DNA of 64,000 bases from Theropithecus gelada (lineage: Eukaryota > Chordata > Mammalia > Primates > Cercopithecidae): contig NC_037674.1 in assembly GCF_003255815.1 (NCBI RefSeq), forward strand, positions 22,184,286 to 22,248,285. Reading direction: 5' to 3'. The translations under genes were made by a program, and so were the position numbers. Shown here one piece after another: positions 11,176-20,983 of the stretch (positions are counted from its first letter, which is position 1; each line of letters starts with the position of its first letter). Below the pieces are notes generated by a model that was given only the letters and a program-made list of their open reading frames with translations, was not told where the DNA came from and did not search any database.

Positions 11176-13149
11176 TTCTCAAAGAGAGAAATATACTTAC
11201 TAACTAGAGTATAGCATTTTTGTACAGTTCTTACTGTCTTTACCCTTACACTATGCAGTCAAAATACTATTTAATTATGTTAGTCCTGTTTTCCCTATTC
11301 CTTTCAACATGGTAATGTTAATGATCTGTAATCCAATTAGATTAATTAGTTGTAGTTGACAGTCCATTTGGGGTTCAAGAAATGTCATGAACTTAAGGTC
11401 TGTCTAGCTTTTTTTCTTTTGCATATTTAAGAGTGACACTTGTTCCAGCTCTCTATATACCTAAGTGAGAACCAGAAGTTCTGATCTGCATTACTTTTCA
11501 AGTGTTCTTTTAAATATGAAGAAAACACAAATAATACTAAAAAAGTCCCCAACTCATAACTACACATAAATAAAATCATGTCTAATGCAAGTATTAAACT
11601 GAATTTTCAGGAAGAGACAATATTCTAAGTATATTACATGGATGTCCTTGGTTCCCTTAGGTCTGCAAGTTTCCAAAATTTGATTTAAGGGATACTCAGC
11701 CACATTTCAAATGCCGCTCTCTGCTGTCTTTGTTGCCCTTTGGGCTCTCAATTATTCCCTCAACATAGTTGGGACTCCATCAGCCTCGGTAATTACCCAA
11801 GCTTTTTTGAGTTGAAAAAAGAAAAAGAAAGTAACTGAATGAATACGGTTCTACTTTGGCCTTCAGTGAACTTAGTTTCCTTTGTAGGTGTCCATTCAAC
11901 TTCTTAACTAATGTGGAGCTTTAGGCAAGAATTTCTATGTTTGGGGAATCAAAGCAAGTGATTCTAAATCAGGCCACACTGAATTCATGTTAACTATAAT
12001 TTACAGATGTGTTTAGATTTTTAAAATGTACAGCCGCGTATACGTAAGAACAGATTTTCTTTGTACTTAGGTTTAACTGTCACTCATAAAACACATATAG
12101 TACTGTGCTATCAATAGAACGATTTGAAACACCTGACAACTGTTGAACAAACAGTAATTCATTAAAACCTTGGAGAAGTTTTCTCTTCAGTGGTATGAAT
12201 AGCTTTGCTTTTACTCCTGGACAGAATGCTAATGCGGAAAGCCTGTGATCAAAGTGTACTGGAAATGTGCTTTTAGGACAGAGATTCGCCCCACACTAGT
12301 GTTTCTGTTTGATTCTTTCTTTAAGCAAGAATGCCACTTACAGCAGAGGGGAAAACTGACAATTCTGAATAAGGAAATTAGTCAAGGCTGAAATGTTTTC
12401 TGATATCTTGATAAATGTAAAGGTTCTTCTTTGTAGCCTAGCCTTTGCTACCTCATTTCTCTACTGTGAACAGATCCAGTGGTTGGACAGTTACAGCTTC
12501 TTTTTCTGGCTGGCAGGAATGATCCTGGAAGTTGACAAGCAGCCCACACAATATGGTGTGTGCTCTTATTACCGAAGACAGGCTGAAAATGCATTGCCTG
12601 CTCTGGCGCTAACTGTTGCAGCTGTTGTTAATGAGGGGTTTTGTTTTTTTTTTTTTTGGATAACCAAGTGAGACTCTTGTCCTATGACAAGTCACATATA
12701 TGGTTGTTTTTTTCAGGTATAGATCTAGGAAACCCTTCAGACCTGTCTGTCACAACCTTAATTATAAATGGCTCCATTTTGTGTGTGTATCTTGATTTTA
12801 CATTTTAACATTATTTCTAAATGCTTTTTAGAGGCACTTAACTCTCATTTAGCCCTGCTTAAGATGAAAAAAGTGTATTTAAATAAAAAATTAGTCCACC
12901 TTCTTAATATCTCAATCTATTTTTAAATTTTATCTATAACATGGAACTCTCACTTGGAAATATATTTAATATGGAAATATATTTAATATTTAAAATTATC
13001 TTTTCAGATAAGAGCTAATAAAATGAGAAATATTCATATATAATAACAGATATAGCAGGTTAAATCCAAAACATGTAGTAGGATTTTAGGTCAGTGAAAT
13101 CACATATACCTCTATTTGTATTTCCAAATGTTAATAGTTGGAACCAAAT
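11176..13149. other. Unassigned sequence
   Basis: No recognised repeat over about 2 kb. The part from about 12160 to 12640 is less AT-rich and contains a 92-codon frame (12393-12671, plus) with hydrophobic segments but no recognised domain. That frame ends through a poly-T run coding a Phe tract, which argues against a real protein. Confidence 0.35.
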
Positions 13150-14370
13150 AGGGGTGGGAGTTCCAAAAATAAACCCAAATGTATGGTCAATTATTTTACA
13201 CAAAGGATCCAAGGTATTTCAATGAAACCAGGATATATTTTTCAGAAAATTGTTCTGGATCAATTAGACATCTGCATGTCAAAAATTAAATAATAAAATT
13301 AAAGTATTCTTGACTTCACATCATAAAAAAAATTATTTCAAAATCTATGACAGACCTGAAAGTAACACCTAAAACTAAAAAACTCATGGAAGAAAACAAA
13401 GGACAAAATTATTATCAAAATTAAACCCTTTGCTCTTAGAAATATATTGTTTAGAAAATGAAAAGATAAGTCACATACCGGGACAAAATATTGCAAAAAT
13501 AAACTCAAAAATCAGTATTAAAAAAACAAACAACTCAGTGAAAGATGAGAATTAGTTTCTAACAGAAACTTCACTAAAAAGATGTCATATAGTTGGCAAA
13601 GAAGCCAACTATATATAATTTGCATTATGGAAATAAAAATTTAAATCACAGTAAGATACCACTATATATTTATTATAAGAGTCAGAATTAACAGAAGAAA
13701 AAACAACTTGTAACAGTCTTAGGATGCAGAATAGCTAGAACTGTTATATTGTTATATATTGCTGCTGGAAATGCAAAACTTTGGAAATAAGTTTAGCACT
13801 ATCTTATAATGTTAATCATATGACTCAGCAGCAATCCTCCTCTAGGTATTAACTCAGAGGAACAAAGACATATCTCCACACACACACTTATATTTGAATG
13901 TTCTTAGAAGCTTTATTCATAATTGCCAAAAATGAGAAATAAAGCAATGTCCATCAACTGGTAAACAGATCAACAAATTGTGGTACATCCATACAATGGA
14001 ATTCTACTCAGCAAAAAAAGGAAATATCTACTGATTCCCACAGAAATGTGGATCCTTTTCAAAAGCACTATATTAAGTCAAATAAGCCAGACCCAGAAGG
14101 CTGTGCACTGTACAGTTATGTTTATCTGGCACCCTGGGAAAAGCAAATCTATAAGGAATATAATTGTATCAGCGGTTGCCAGGGGTGGGAGGGACGGGGA
14201 TGGAACTGACCATGAAAGGATGTAAGAAAACTTTTTGGTGTTATGAAAATATTCTATATGTTGAGCATAGTGGTGGTTCTATGATTTATAAATATGACAA
14301 AATTCATAAAAGGGTACATCTGAAAAGGGTGAACTTTACTGTGAAAATTATATCTTAATAAACTATGGGG
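13150..14370 (+). mobile_element. Old L1M 3' part
   Basis: It follows the order of the L1 ORF2 3' end and 3' UTR: a region like 'atggtcaattattttacacaaagg', then 'tgtccatcaactggtaaacag', 'gtggtacatccatacaatgg', 'attctactcagcaaaaaaagg', 'ggttgccaggggtgggaggg', and the 3' end 'gtgaaaattatatcttaataaa'. All frames are interrupted. An ME-type subfamily is likely. Confidence 0.75.
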
Positions 14371-14449
14371 AAAAAAGCAAATATTACTTACTTTAGGGAA
14401 TATAATTTTGTTTTCTATTTGCTGTTATATAATTTCCAATTTTTTTAAA

Positions 14450-14750
14450 TTTTATTTTATTTTTCTTTTTGAGACAGAGTCTCACTCTGTCCCCAGGCTG
14501 GAGTACAATGGTGCAATCTTGGCTCACTGCAGCCTCTGCCTCCTGGGTTCAAGTGATTCCCATCTCAGCCTCTTGAGTAGCTGAGATTACAGGCACCCGC
14601 CACCAGGTCCAGCTAATTTTTGTATTTTTAGTAGAGATGGGGTTTCGCCATGTTGGCCAGGTTGGTCTCGAACTCATGACCTCAGGTGATCCACCCACCT
14701 CGGCCTCCCAAAGTGCTGAGATTACAGGCGTGAGCCACCGTGCCTGGTCC
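14450..14750 (-). repeat. AluS, antisense
   Basis: A complete dimeric Alu reads on the minus strand. On the plus strand it runs from the T-rich tail through GAGACAGAGTCTCACTCTGT to GTGAGCCACCGTGCCTGGTC. The flanks share ATTTCCAA followed by a T/A-rich run (14432-14449 and from 14751), a plausible target duplication. Confidence 0.9.
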
Positions 14751-15593
14751 ATTTCCAAAATATTTTTAAAAATATTGTAGCATTTCAGTACTGGGAAGTT
14801 GCCTTGTTCTCAATATTGTAAAACAGTGTGATTGAGTGTAGAGTTTGAAGCAGTTTTCACTGTGCTGGTTGCTAATCCAATACACCTTTCACAGATAGAG
14901 AGAGGAAGAGGAAACTTTTCTTCGGAAGAATTCAGGACTTGTACCTAGAAGCAACTAAGTAGGGATACAAGAATGTAGAAATGAAGAATTCTCCAAAACC
15001 TGTCTATAACTCAGTGTGTATTTGACACACAAAAATCCTCTTCTTCAACCACTATCACTCTAAGTTAATGACTGTATTCTCTTATAGAAGTCAAATAGAA
15101 CATAATTATTTAAATTTTAATGTAAGAAGACTGGATATTGATATATTCTGGCCCTGAAGGCTTTTGAGAATCAAAGATTTATCCAGAGAAATAACCCTTT
15201 ATAATCACTAAACGGGTATTCACTCTTTCAGGCTGCCAGAGTACAGTGTGGGGGTCCCCAGCTCATACATGTATAGAGGCCAATCAACAACAGTAATAAT
15301 GGGAGAAGGCAACTTGGAGAAACACATTAGGCAGTGTGGACAGTAGGACCGTCTGGAGAATGTGCTTCTTCTGAAAGCATCTATATTGAAGTTTTAAACA
15401 CACTGCAGTGTAAACAAAACACTTCCACTGAACATGCCACCTCGATGCCCTTTTGATTTCTGGATTTATGCGGCATAATCAAAATTCAATTTTTTTCCAG
15501 GACACCTTTTTAGTTATTTTATTGTTTCTCTTTATTAGTATAAGTTCAAATTTTATGTATGCAAACTTATTCTTATTTTTCAGGTGACTATTT
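14751..15593. other. Unassigned sequence
   Basis: No repeat family or gene recognised between the AluS and the dinucleotide repeat. Confidence 0.4.
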
Positions 15594-15604
15594 TTCTCTC
15601 TCAT

Positions 15605-15639
<35 letters not shown>

Positions 15640-15650
15640 AACACACACAC
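15594..15650. repeat. (CT)n(CA)n microsatellite
   Basis: A compound dinucleotide tract: CT/TC units pass directly into CA units, with one AA interruption near 15639. It lies just upstream of an old L1M. Confidence 0.95.
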
Positions 15651-15749
15651 TTCTGCATGGAGGTCTAATTACAAAATCTTTTAAATTTCTTTAAAACTAA
15701 TACTTAATTTGCAGATCCAAGAAACTCAACAAAACAGGAATAGGATAAA

Positions 15750-18535
15750 ATATGAAATACTCATTAAAAACACAATAACCACACTGTTGACATCATAATA
15801 CAGAGAAAATATGTAAAATGGTGAGGGGTTAAAAACAAACAGGGCCAAATGAAAGTTATGCCAGGAATGTAAGGTTAGCTTAACATTCAAAATTAATTAA
15901 TGTAATACATATATAACATGAATTGTATGAAAACAATCCCCATATTTTCAACAGAAAATGTATTAAACCAAATTAAATTACTGTTCTGATAAAAATCTCT
16001 CAACAAATTAAGAATAAAATGGAAATTCCTCAACCAGAGAAGGGCACCTATGAAATATCTACAACTAACATACTTTTTTTTTTTTTTTGAGACGAAGTTT
16101 CGCTCTGTCGCCCAGGCTGGAGTGCAGAGGCGCGATCTTGGCTCACTGCAAGCTCCGCCTCCTGGGTTCTTGCCATTCTCCTGCCTCAGCCTCCCGAGTA
16201 GCTGGGACTACAGGCGCCCCGCCACCTCGCCCGGCTAGTTTTTTTGTATTTTTTAGTAGAGACGGGATTTCACCGTGTTAGCCAGGATGGTCTCGATCTC
16301 CTGACCTTGTGATCTGCCCCGCCTCGGCCTCCCAAAGTGCTGGGATTACAGGCGTGAGCCACCGCGCCAAGCCACTAAAATACTTCTTAAAGTTGAAAGA
16401 CTGAATGTTATCCACATACTATGAGAACAAAAAGGAGGAAACACTTTGACCTCATTCTAAGAGGTCAATATTACCATGATACCAAAGTCAAATATAACAA
16501 GAAGAGAAAACTGCATTCCTCATGAATAGAATTAAAAATATTTAATCAGATTATACTAAAGTCAATTCAACAAAATAAAAAAGAAGTCATCAAACAGAAG
16601 CAAATGAAAATTATGTCAGAAATGTAAGATTGTCCAGGAAAGTAAGCATGTTCACTCTTCCCACTTTTATTTAACAATTTAGTTCCAGTAATTGCAATAA
16701 GACAAAAAATGTATAAAATATCCAGATTGTAAAGGAAGAAGTAAAACTCTATTGCAGAAGATCTGATCCTATTTGTGAAAATAGACACTCACACAATCGG
16801 AATGAATAATTGAAAAATAAAATTAGGAAAATAATTACATTCCAAATAGAACTTTAAAGCCTTAGAAAATTTAAAGAAGATACATTTATAGAAAACTACA
16901 AAACACTGATAACTGAAATTGAGCAGTATTTAAATAAATCAAGAGATACTTCATGTTCAAGGAGTAGAAGTCTCAGCATTATTCTAATGAAAATTCTTCA
17001 AAAGTTAATCTAAACAATGTAATTCATATCAAAATAACATGAGACTTTTATTTTCTAGATATTGACAAGCTTATCTGAACATGTATTTGTAAATGCAAAG
17101 GACTTGAAATTACTAAAATAACTTTGAAAAAGAAGAACAAATTTGGAGGAGCTGCACTACCCACTAACCAGTAATCACAACAGTGTTTTACCAGTATAGT
17201 AATAGGCATATAGATGATGGAATGGAATTGGAAGTACAGAAATAAACCCTTATGGTCAATTATTTTTTGGCAAAGCTTCCCCAGAAATTCAATGAGAAAA
17301 AAATTAACAATGGCCTGAGACAATTGGACATCCATATGTAAAAATATAAACGTAGACAGTTACTGTGTCCCAATATACAAATATTAACTCAAAGTGAAAT
17401 ACAGACCTAAAAATAAGAGCTTAAATTCTAAATCTTCTAGTAGAAAACAGAAGAAATTTTTCATGACCATAGGTTAGCTAAAGAATTTTAAAACCTAACA
17501 CCAAATTACAATTTATAAAAGGAAAAAATTAATAAATTTGACTTTATGAAAATTTAAATTCTGTGACTTTTAGATATCATCAGTAACAAAATGAAAAGGT
17601 GAACACAGGCTTAAACAAATTATATTTTACTAATATATCCAACAATGGAATTGTAACTAAATTATATAAAGAACTCTTAAAACTCAATAACAAGAAGACA
17701 AACAACATAATTTTTAAAAAGGTGCAAAAATATAAACAAACATTTTACCATAGAAGATACATAAGGGAGTAATAAGCATATGAAAATTTGTTCATCATTG
17801 TTTGTCTTCAGGTAAATACAAATTAAACCCCAGCGAGCTATCATGATCCTCCCACTTAAATGGGCTTAACAAAGAAGAGAGAAAATAACAATTGTTAGTG
17901 AAAATGTGGAGAATCTTGCTCTTGCACTGCTGGTGAAAACGTAAAATGATAAATCACTTTGGGAAATATGTTGTCAAGATGACTTAGAAATCCTACTCTC
18001 ATATACCTACCTAAGAGAAATGCAAACATATGTTCCCACAAAGACTTGTATACAAACATTTATAGGCAAATTACTTGTTTAAAAAAAAAAAAAAAAAAAA
18101 ACGGAAAAAAATCAAATGTCCATTAACTGGTACAAGGAAAAACAAAATGTGGCATACTCGCACAACAGAATATTATTTGTGAATATGAAGGAACCAACCA
18201 CTGATATATGCTATTACATAAATAAACCTTCAATATACTACGCTAAGTAAAAGAAGGCAGATGCAATAATCTATGTATTGTTAGATTCATTTATATCAAA
18301 GCTTCACAAAAAGCAAAGCTATTGAGAAAAAAAGCTGATTCACGTTTATCTGAGATTGATGGTGGATACAGGGATTGGCCTTAAATGAGCATAAGGGAAC
18401 ACTTTGGGGTAATGGAACTGTCCCTATACTGGACTGTGGTGATGGTTGCACAACTGTATAAATTAATTTAAAAATATTAATTGCACTATTATAACGTGTG
18501 AATTTATAGTATGTAATTTATATGCCTATCCCCAC
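15750..18535 (+). mobile_element. Old L1M ORF2-3' UTR, rearranged, with Alu insertion
   Basis: Reverse-transcriptase-region L1 sequence runs to a 3' end near 18535. It shows late ORF2 landmarks such as 'aggtaaatacaaattaaacccc' (17811), 'gaaatgcaaacatatgttcccacaaagac' (18018) and 'gtccattaactggtac' (18117). Two copies of the same short ORF2 segment, about 757 bases apart in the same orientation (15834 and 16591), show that the element is internally rearranged or is two similar insertions. No intact frame remains. Confidence 0.7.
16076..16373 (-). repeat. AluYR (Old World monkey AluY), antisense
   Basis: A nearly intact Alu reads on the minus strand and carries the CCACCTCGCCCGGCTAG variant that I associate with Old World monkey AluY subfamilies. 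The target duplication is ACTAACATACTT (16064-16075) on the left and ACTAAAATACTT (16374-16385) on the right, with one mismatch. It sits inside the old L1M. A 62-codon frame within it is an Alu artefact. Confidence 0.93.
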
Positions 18536-19062
18536 AAAAGTAAATATGAAAACAAAAAAAAGTAGAAGAGAAAATAATATATATATGTCATTATCGGTTA
18601 TTTTCAAATTAAAAAATTCTGGATAAAAGAAAAACTAGAGTCCTAAAATGTTAGGGAAAAAAAAAGCTTTTCTTTGCCTTTTTCTTTCCTTTTGGTTGTG
18701 ATTGTCTAGTTTAATGTTAACACATGAAAGAACTCAGATTTTATTGGAACTCGTAGCAGCAGGTAGGTCTACTGACTGTTTCTGTCCTACATTTGTTCCT
18801 TACTCTAGCCTTTTTCCAGCATGTCTTGCTGAGCAGTGGATTATGGCCTCAGAGCTATCAATTCAACAGACAGAATTTCACAAAGTGTGTTTCGCCAGAT
18901 GTTAATGGATGTTATTACCCCTCCTCACAATCTCAAAATATTTTAAGAACTGATAAGGGTGGATAACAGTGGCTAAAAATAAACAGGTTTCATTACCGCA
19001 GAGCTTCTCACAATCCTTAGGATGTTATTGTAATTTTGTTTTCTTTTCATGAAACATATATT
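18536..19062. other. Unassigned flank upstream of the young L1
   Basis: No repeat recognised apart from AT-rich L1M remnants at the left edge. It ends in TTAAAAG, whose complement CTTTTAA contains the L1 endonuclease target TTTT/AA used for the neighbouring insertion. Confidence 0.4.
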
Positions 19063-19273
19063 AAAAGGCCTCACCTGGGAAGCGCAAGGGGGAAGGGAAT
19101 CCCTTTTCCTAGCCAGGGGAACTGAGACACACAACACCTGGAGAATCGGGTAACTCCCACCCCAATACTGCGCTTTGAGCAAACAGGCACACCAGGAGAT
19201 CATATCCCACACCTGGCCGGGAGGGTCCCACACCCACGGAGCCTCCCTCATTGCTATCACAGCAGTCTGTGAT

Positions 19274-19318
19274 CTACCGGCAAGGCAGCAGCGAGGCTGG
19301 GGGAGGGGCGCCCGCCAT
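19274..19318 (-). pseudogene. ORF0: ORF0-like antisense frame, stopped after 14 codons
   Basis: On the minus strand an ATG with good context (GCAATGGCG, 19318-19316) lies where I place the start of primate L1 ORF0, a small antisense frame in the 5' UTR. Here it codes only 14 residues before TAG (19276-19274). Human ORF0 is about 70 codons, so this copy looks truncated. A different antisense frame stays open across the element's edge to 18973, but it has no ATG at its upstream end. Confidence 0.4.
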
Positions 19319-19647
19319 TGCTGAGGCTTAAGTAGGTAAACAAAGCTGCTGGGAAGCTCGAACTGGGTGGAGCTCACAGCAGCTCAAGGAAACCTGCCTG
19401 TCTCTGTAGACTCCACCTCTGGGGGCAGGGCACAGTAAACAATAACGAAGCAGCAGACACCTCTGCAGACGCAAACGACTCTGTCTGACAGCTTTGAAGA
19501 GAGCAGTGGATCTCCCAACACGGAGGTTGAGATCTGAGAAGGGACAGACTCCCTGCTCAAGCAGGTCCCTGACCCCTGAGTAGCCTAACTGGGAGACATC
19601 CCCCACTAGGGGCAGTCTGACACCCAACACCTCACAGGGTGGAGTAC

Positions 19648-19776
19648 ACCCCTGAGAGGAAGCTTCCAAAGCAAGAATCAGACAGGTACACTCGCTGTTC
19701 ACCAATATTCTATCTTCTGCAGCCTCTGCTGCTGATACCCAGGCAAACAGGGTCTGGAGTGGACCTCAAGCAATCT
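19648..19776 (+). promoter_or_regulatory. 129-base 5' UTR segment (KZFP target in older L1PA)
   Basis: Between 'ggtggagtaca' and 'ccaacagacctacagctgagg' lies a segment that, as I recall, human L1PA1-2 and part of L1PA3 lack. It contains AGGAAGCTTCCAAAGCAAG and CAGCCTCTGCTGCTGATACC. In L1PA4 and older elements this segment binds the repressor ZNF93, and a deletion in the hominoid lineage removed it. Its presence fits a monkey lineage that kept it. That any monkey protein binds here is inference. Confidence 0.65.
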
Positions 19777-19903
19777 CCAACAGACCTACAGCTGAGGGTC
19801 CTGACTGTTAGAAGGAAAACTATCAAACAGGAAGGACACCTACACCAAAACCCCATCAGTACATCACCATCATCAAAGACCAGAGGCAGATAAAACCACA
19901 AAG

Positions 19904-20920
19904 ATGGGGAAAAAGCAGGGCAGAAAAGCTGGAAATTCAAAAAATAAGAGCACATCTCCCCCGGCAAAGGAGCACAGCTCATCGCCAGCAACGGATCAAA
20001 GCTGGACGGAGAATGACTTTGATGAGATGAGAGAAGAAGGCTTCAGTCCATCAAATTTCTCAGAGCTAAAGGAGGAATTACGTACCCAGTGCAAAGAAAC
20101 TAAAAATCTTGAAAAAAAAGTGGAAGAATTGATGGCTAGAGTAATTAATGCAGAGAAGGTCATAAACGAAATGAAAGAGATGAAAACCATGACACGAGAA
20201 ATACGTGACAAATGCACAAGCTTCAGTAACCGACTCGATCAACTGGAAGAAAGAGTATCAGCGATTGAGGATCAAATGAATGAAATGACGCGAGAAGAGA
20301 AACCAAAAGAAAAAAGAAGAAAAAGAAACGAACAAAGCCTGCAAGAAGTATGGGATTATGTAAAAAGACCAAATCTACGTCTGATTGGGGTGCCTGAAAG
20401 TGAGGGGGAAAATGGAACCAAGTTGGAAAACACTCTTCAGGATATCATCCAGGAGAACTTCCCCAACCTAGTAGGGAAGGCCAACATTCAAATCCAGGAA
20501 ATACAGAGAATGCCACAAAGATACTCCTCGAGAAGAGCAACTCCAAGACACATAATTGCCAGATTCACCAAAGTTGAAATGAAGGAAAAAATCTTAAGGG
20601 CAGCCAGAGAGAAAGGTCGGGTTACCCACAAAGGGAAGCCCATCAGACTAACAGCAGATCTCTCGGCAGAAACTCTACAAGCCAGAAGAGAGTGGGGGCC
20701 AATATTCAACATTCTTCAAGAAAAGAATTTTCAACCCAGAATTTCATATCCAGCCAAACTAAGTTTCATAAGTGAAGGAGAAATAAAATCCTTTACAGAT
20801 AAGCAAATGCTTAGAGATTTTGTCACCACTAGGCCTGCCTTACAAGAGACCCTGAAGGAAGCACTCAACATGGAAAGGAACAACCGGTACCAGCCATCTC
20901 AAAAACATGCCAAAATGTAA
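19904..20920 (+). CDS. ORF1: L1 ORF1p, RNA-binding trimeric chaperone
   Basis: ORF1p coats L1 RNA in the cytoplasm and acts as a nucleic-acid chaperone in the L1 ribonucleoprotein. The frame has 338 codons, the usual human length. Order: a short N-terminal tail with proline-directed sites S18 and S27; a coiled coil (about residues 52-153, Lys/Glu-rich heptads) that forms the trimer; an RRM (about 157-252, with LRLIGVPE and ATPRHIIARF); and a C-terminal domain (about 264-323). The R261-R262 pair in QARREWG, needed for RNA binding, is present. Residue 203 is Met, where human L1 has a phosphorylated Thr; T213 is kept. The coiled coil differs most from the human form as I know it, as expected for this fast-evolving part. 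The start ATG follows ACAAAG and matches the family start. The frame is unbroken. Confidence 0.97.
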   Translation: MGKKQGRKAGNSKNKSTSPPAKEHSSSPATDQSWTENDFDEMREEGFSPSNFSELKEELRTQCKETKNLEKKVEELMARVINAEKVINEMKEMKTMTREIRDKCTSFSNRLDQLEERVSAIEDQMNEMTREEKPKEKRRKRNEQSLQEVWDYVKRPNLRLIGVPESEGENGTKLENTLQDIIQENFPNLVGKANIQIQEIQRMPQRYSSRRATPRHIIARFTKVEMKEKILRAAREKGRVTHKGKPIRLTADLSAETLQARREWGPIFNILQEKNFQPRISYPAKLSFISEGEIKSFTDKQMLRDFVTTRPALQETLKEALNMERNNRYQPSQKHAKM

Positions 20921-20983
20921 AGACCATCGAGGCTAGGAAGAAACTGCATCAACTAATGAGCAAAATAACCAGTTAATATCATA
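20921..20983 (+). other. ORF1-ORF2 spacer of L1
   Basis: A 63-base non-coding spacer, the same length as in human L1. ORF2 is thought to be translated by rare reinitiation from the same bicistronic RNA, giving far less ORF2p than ORF1p. Confidence 0.9.

Larger units (their letters stand above)
19068..19903 (+). promoter_or_regulatory. L1 5' UTR, promoter partly lost
   Basis: GC-rich, CpG-containing L1 5' UTR. Its first bases correspond to the GCCTCACCTGGGAAGCGC stretch about 180 bases into the human 5' UTR. The missing part would hold the 5'-terminal YY1 site and the normal start point. The segment equivalent to the antisense promoter of human L1 is retained (roughly 19250-19500), as is the block just before ORF1 (CATCACCATCATCAAAGACC). 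The element probably cannot start a full-length transcript from its own sense promoter, though a flanking promoter could transcribe it. Confidence 0.8.

Noticed and set aside
12393..12671. 92-codon frame with hydrophobic segments that could suggest a small membrane protein
   Set aside because: It ends in a Phe tract coded by a poly-T run. There is no recognised domain and no splice or poly(A) context.
14549..14758. Frames inside Alu copies (also 16050-16281, 25987-26277, 31494-31700, 58697-59058)
   Set aside because: The products are the usual Alu-derived peptides (for example SVAQAGVQW and SSWDYRRP types). They are not genes.
15594..15650. Short regular repeats considered as a CRISPR-like or regulatory array
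   Set aside because: It is a plain CT/CA dinucleotide tract without spacers. No array with unique spacers exists anywhere in the window.
18973..19377. A 134-codon antisense frame running from the L1 5' UTR into the flank
   Set aside because: The codon at its upstream end is GTG, not ATG, and the downstream third is host flank with no sign of selection. I mention it only in connection with the antisense donor and ORF0.
19328..19705. Antisense frames (19328-19705 and 19710-19991) over the L1 5' UTR
   Set aside because: They are shadow frames in GC-rich L1 5' UTR and ORF1 sequence. Only the short ORF0-like start is tied to a known primate feature.
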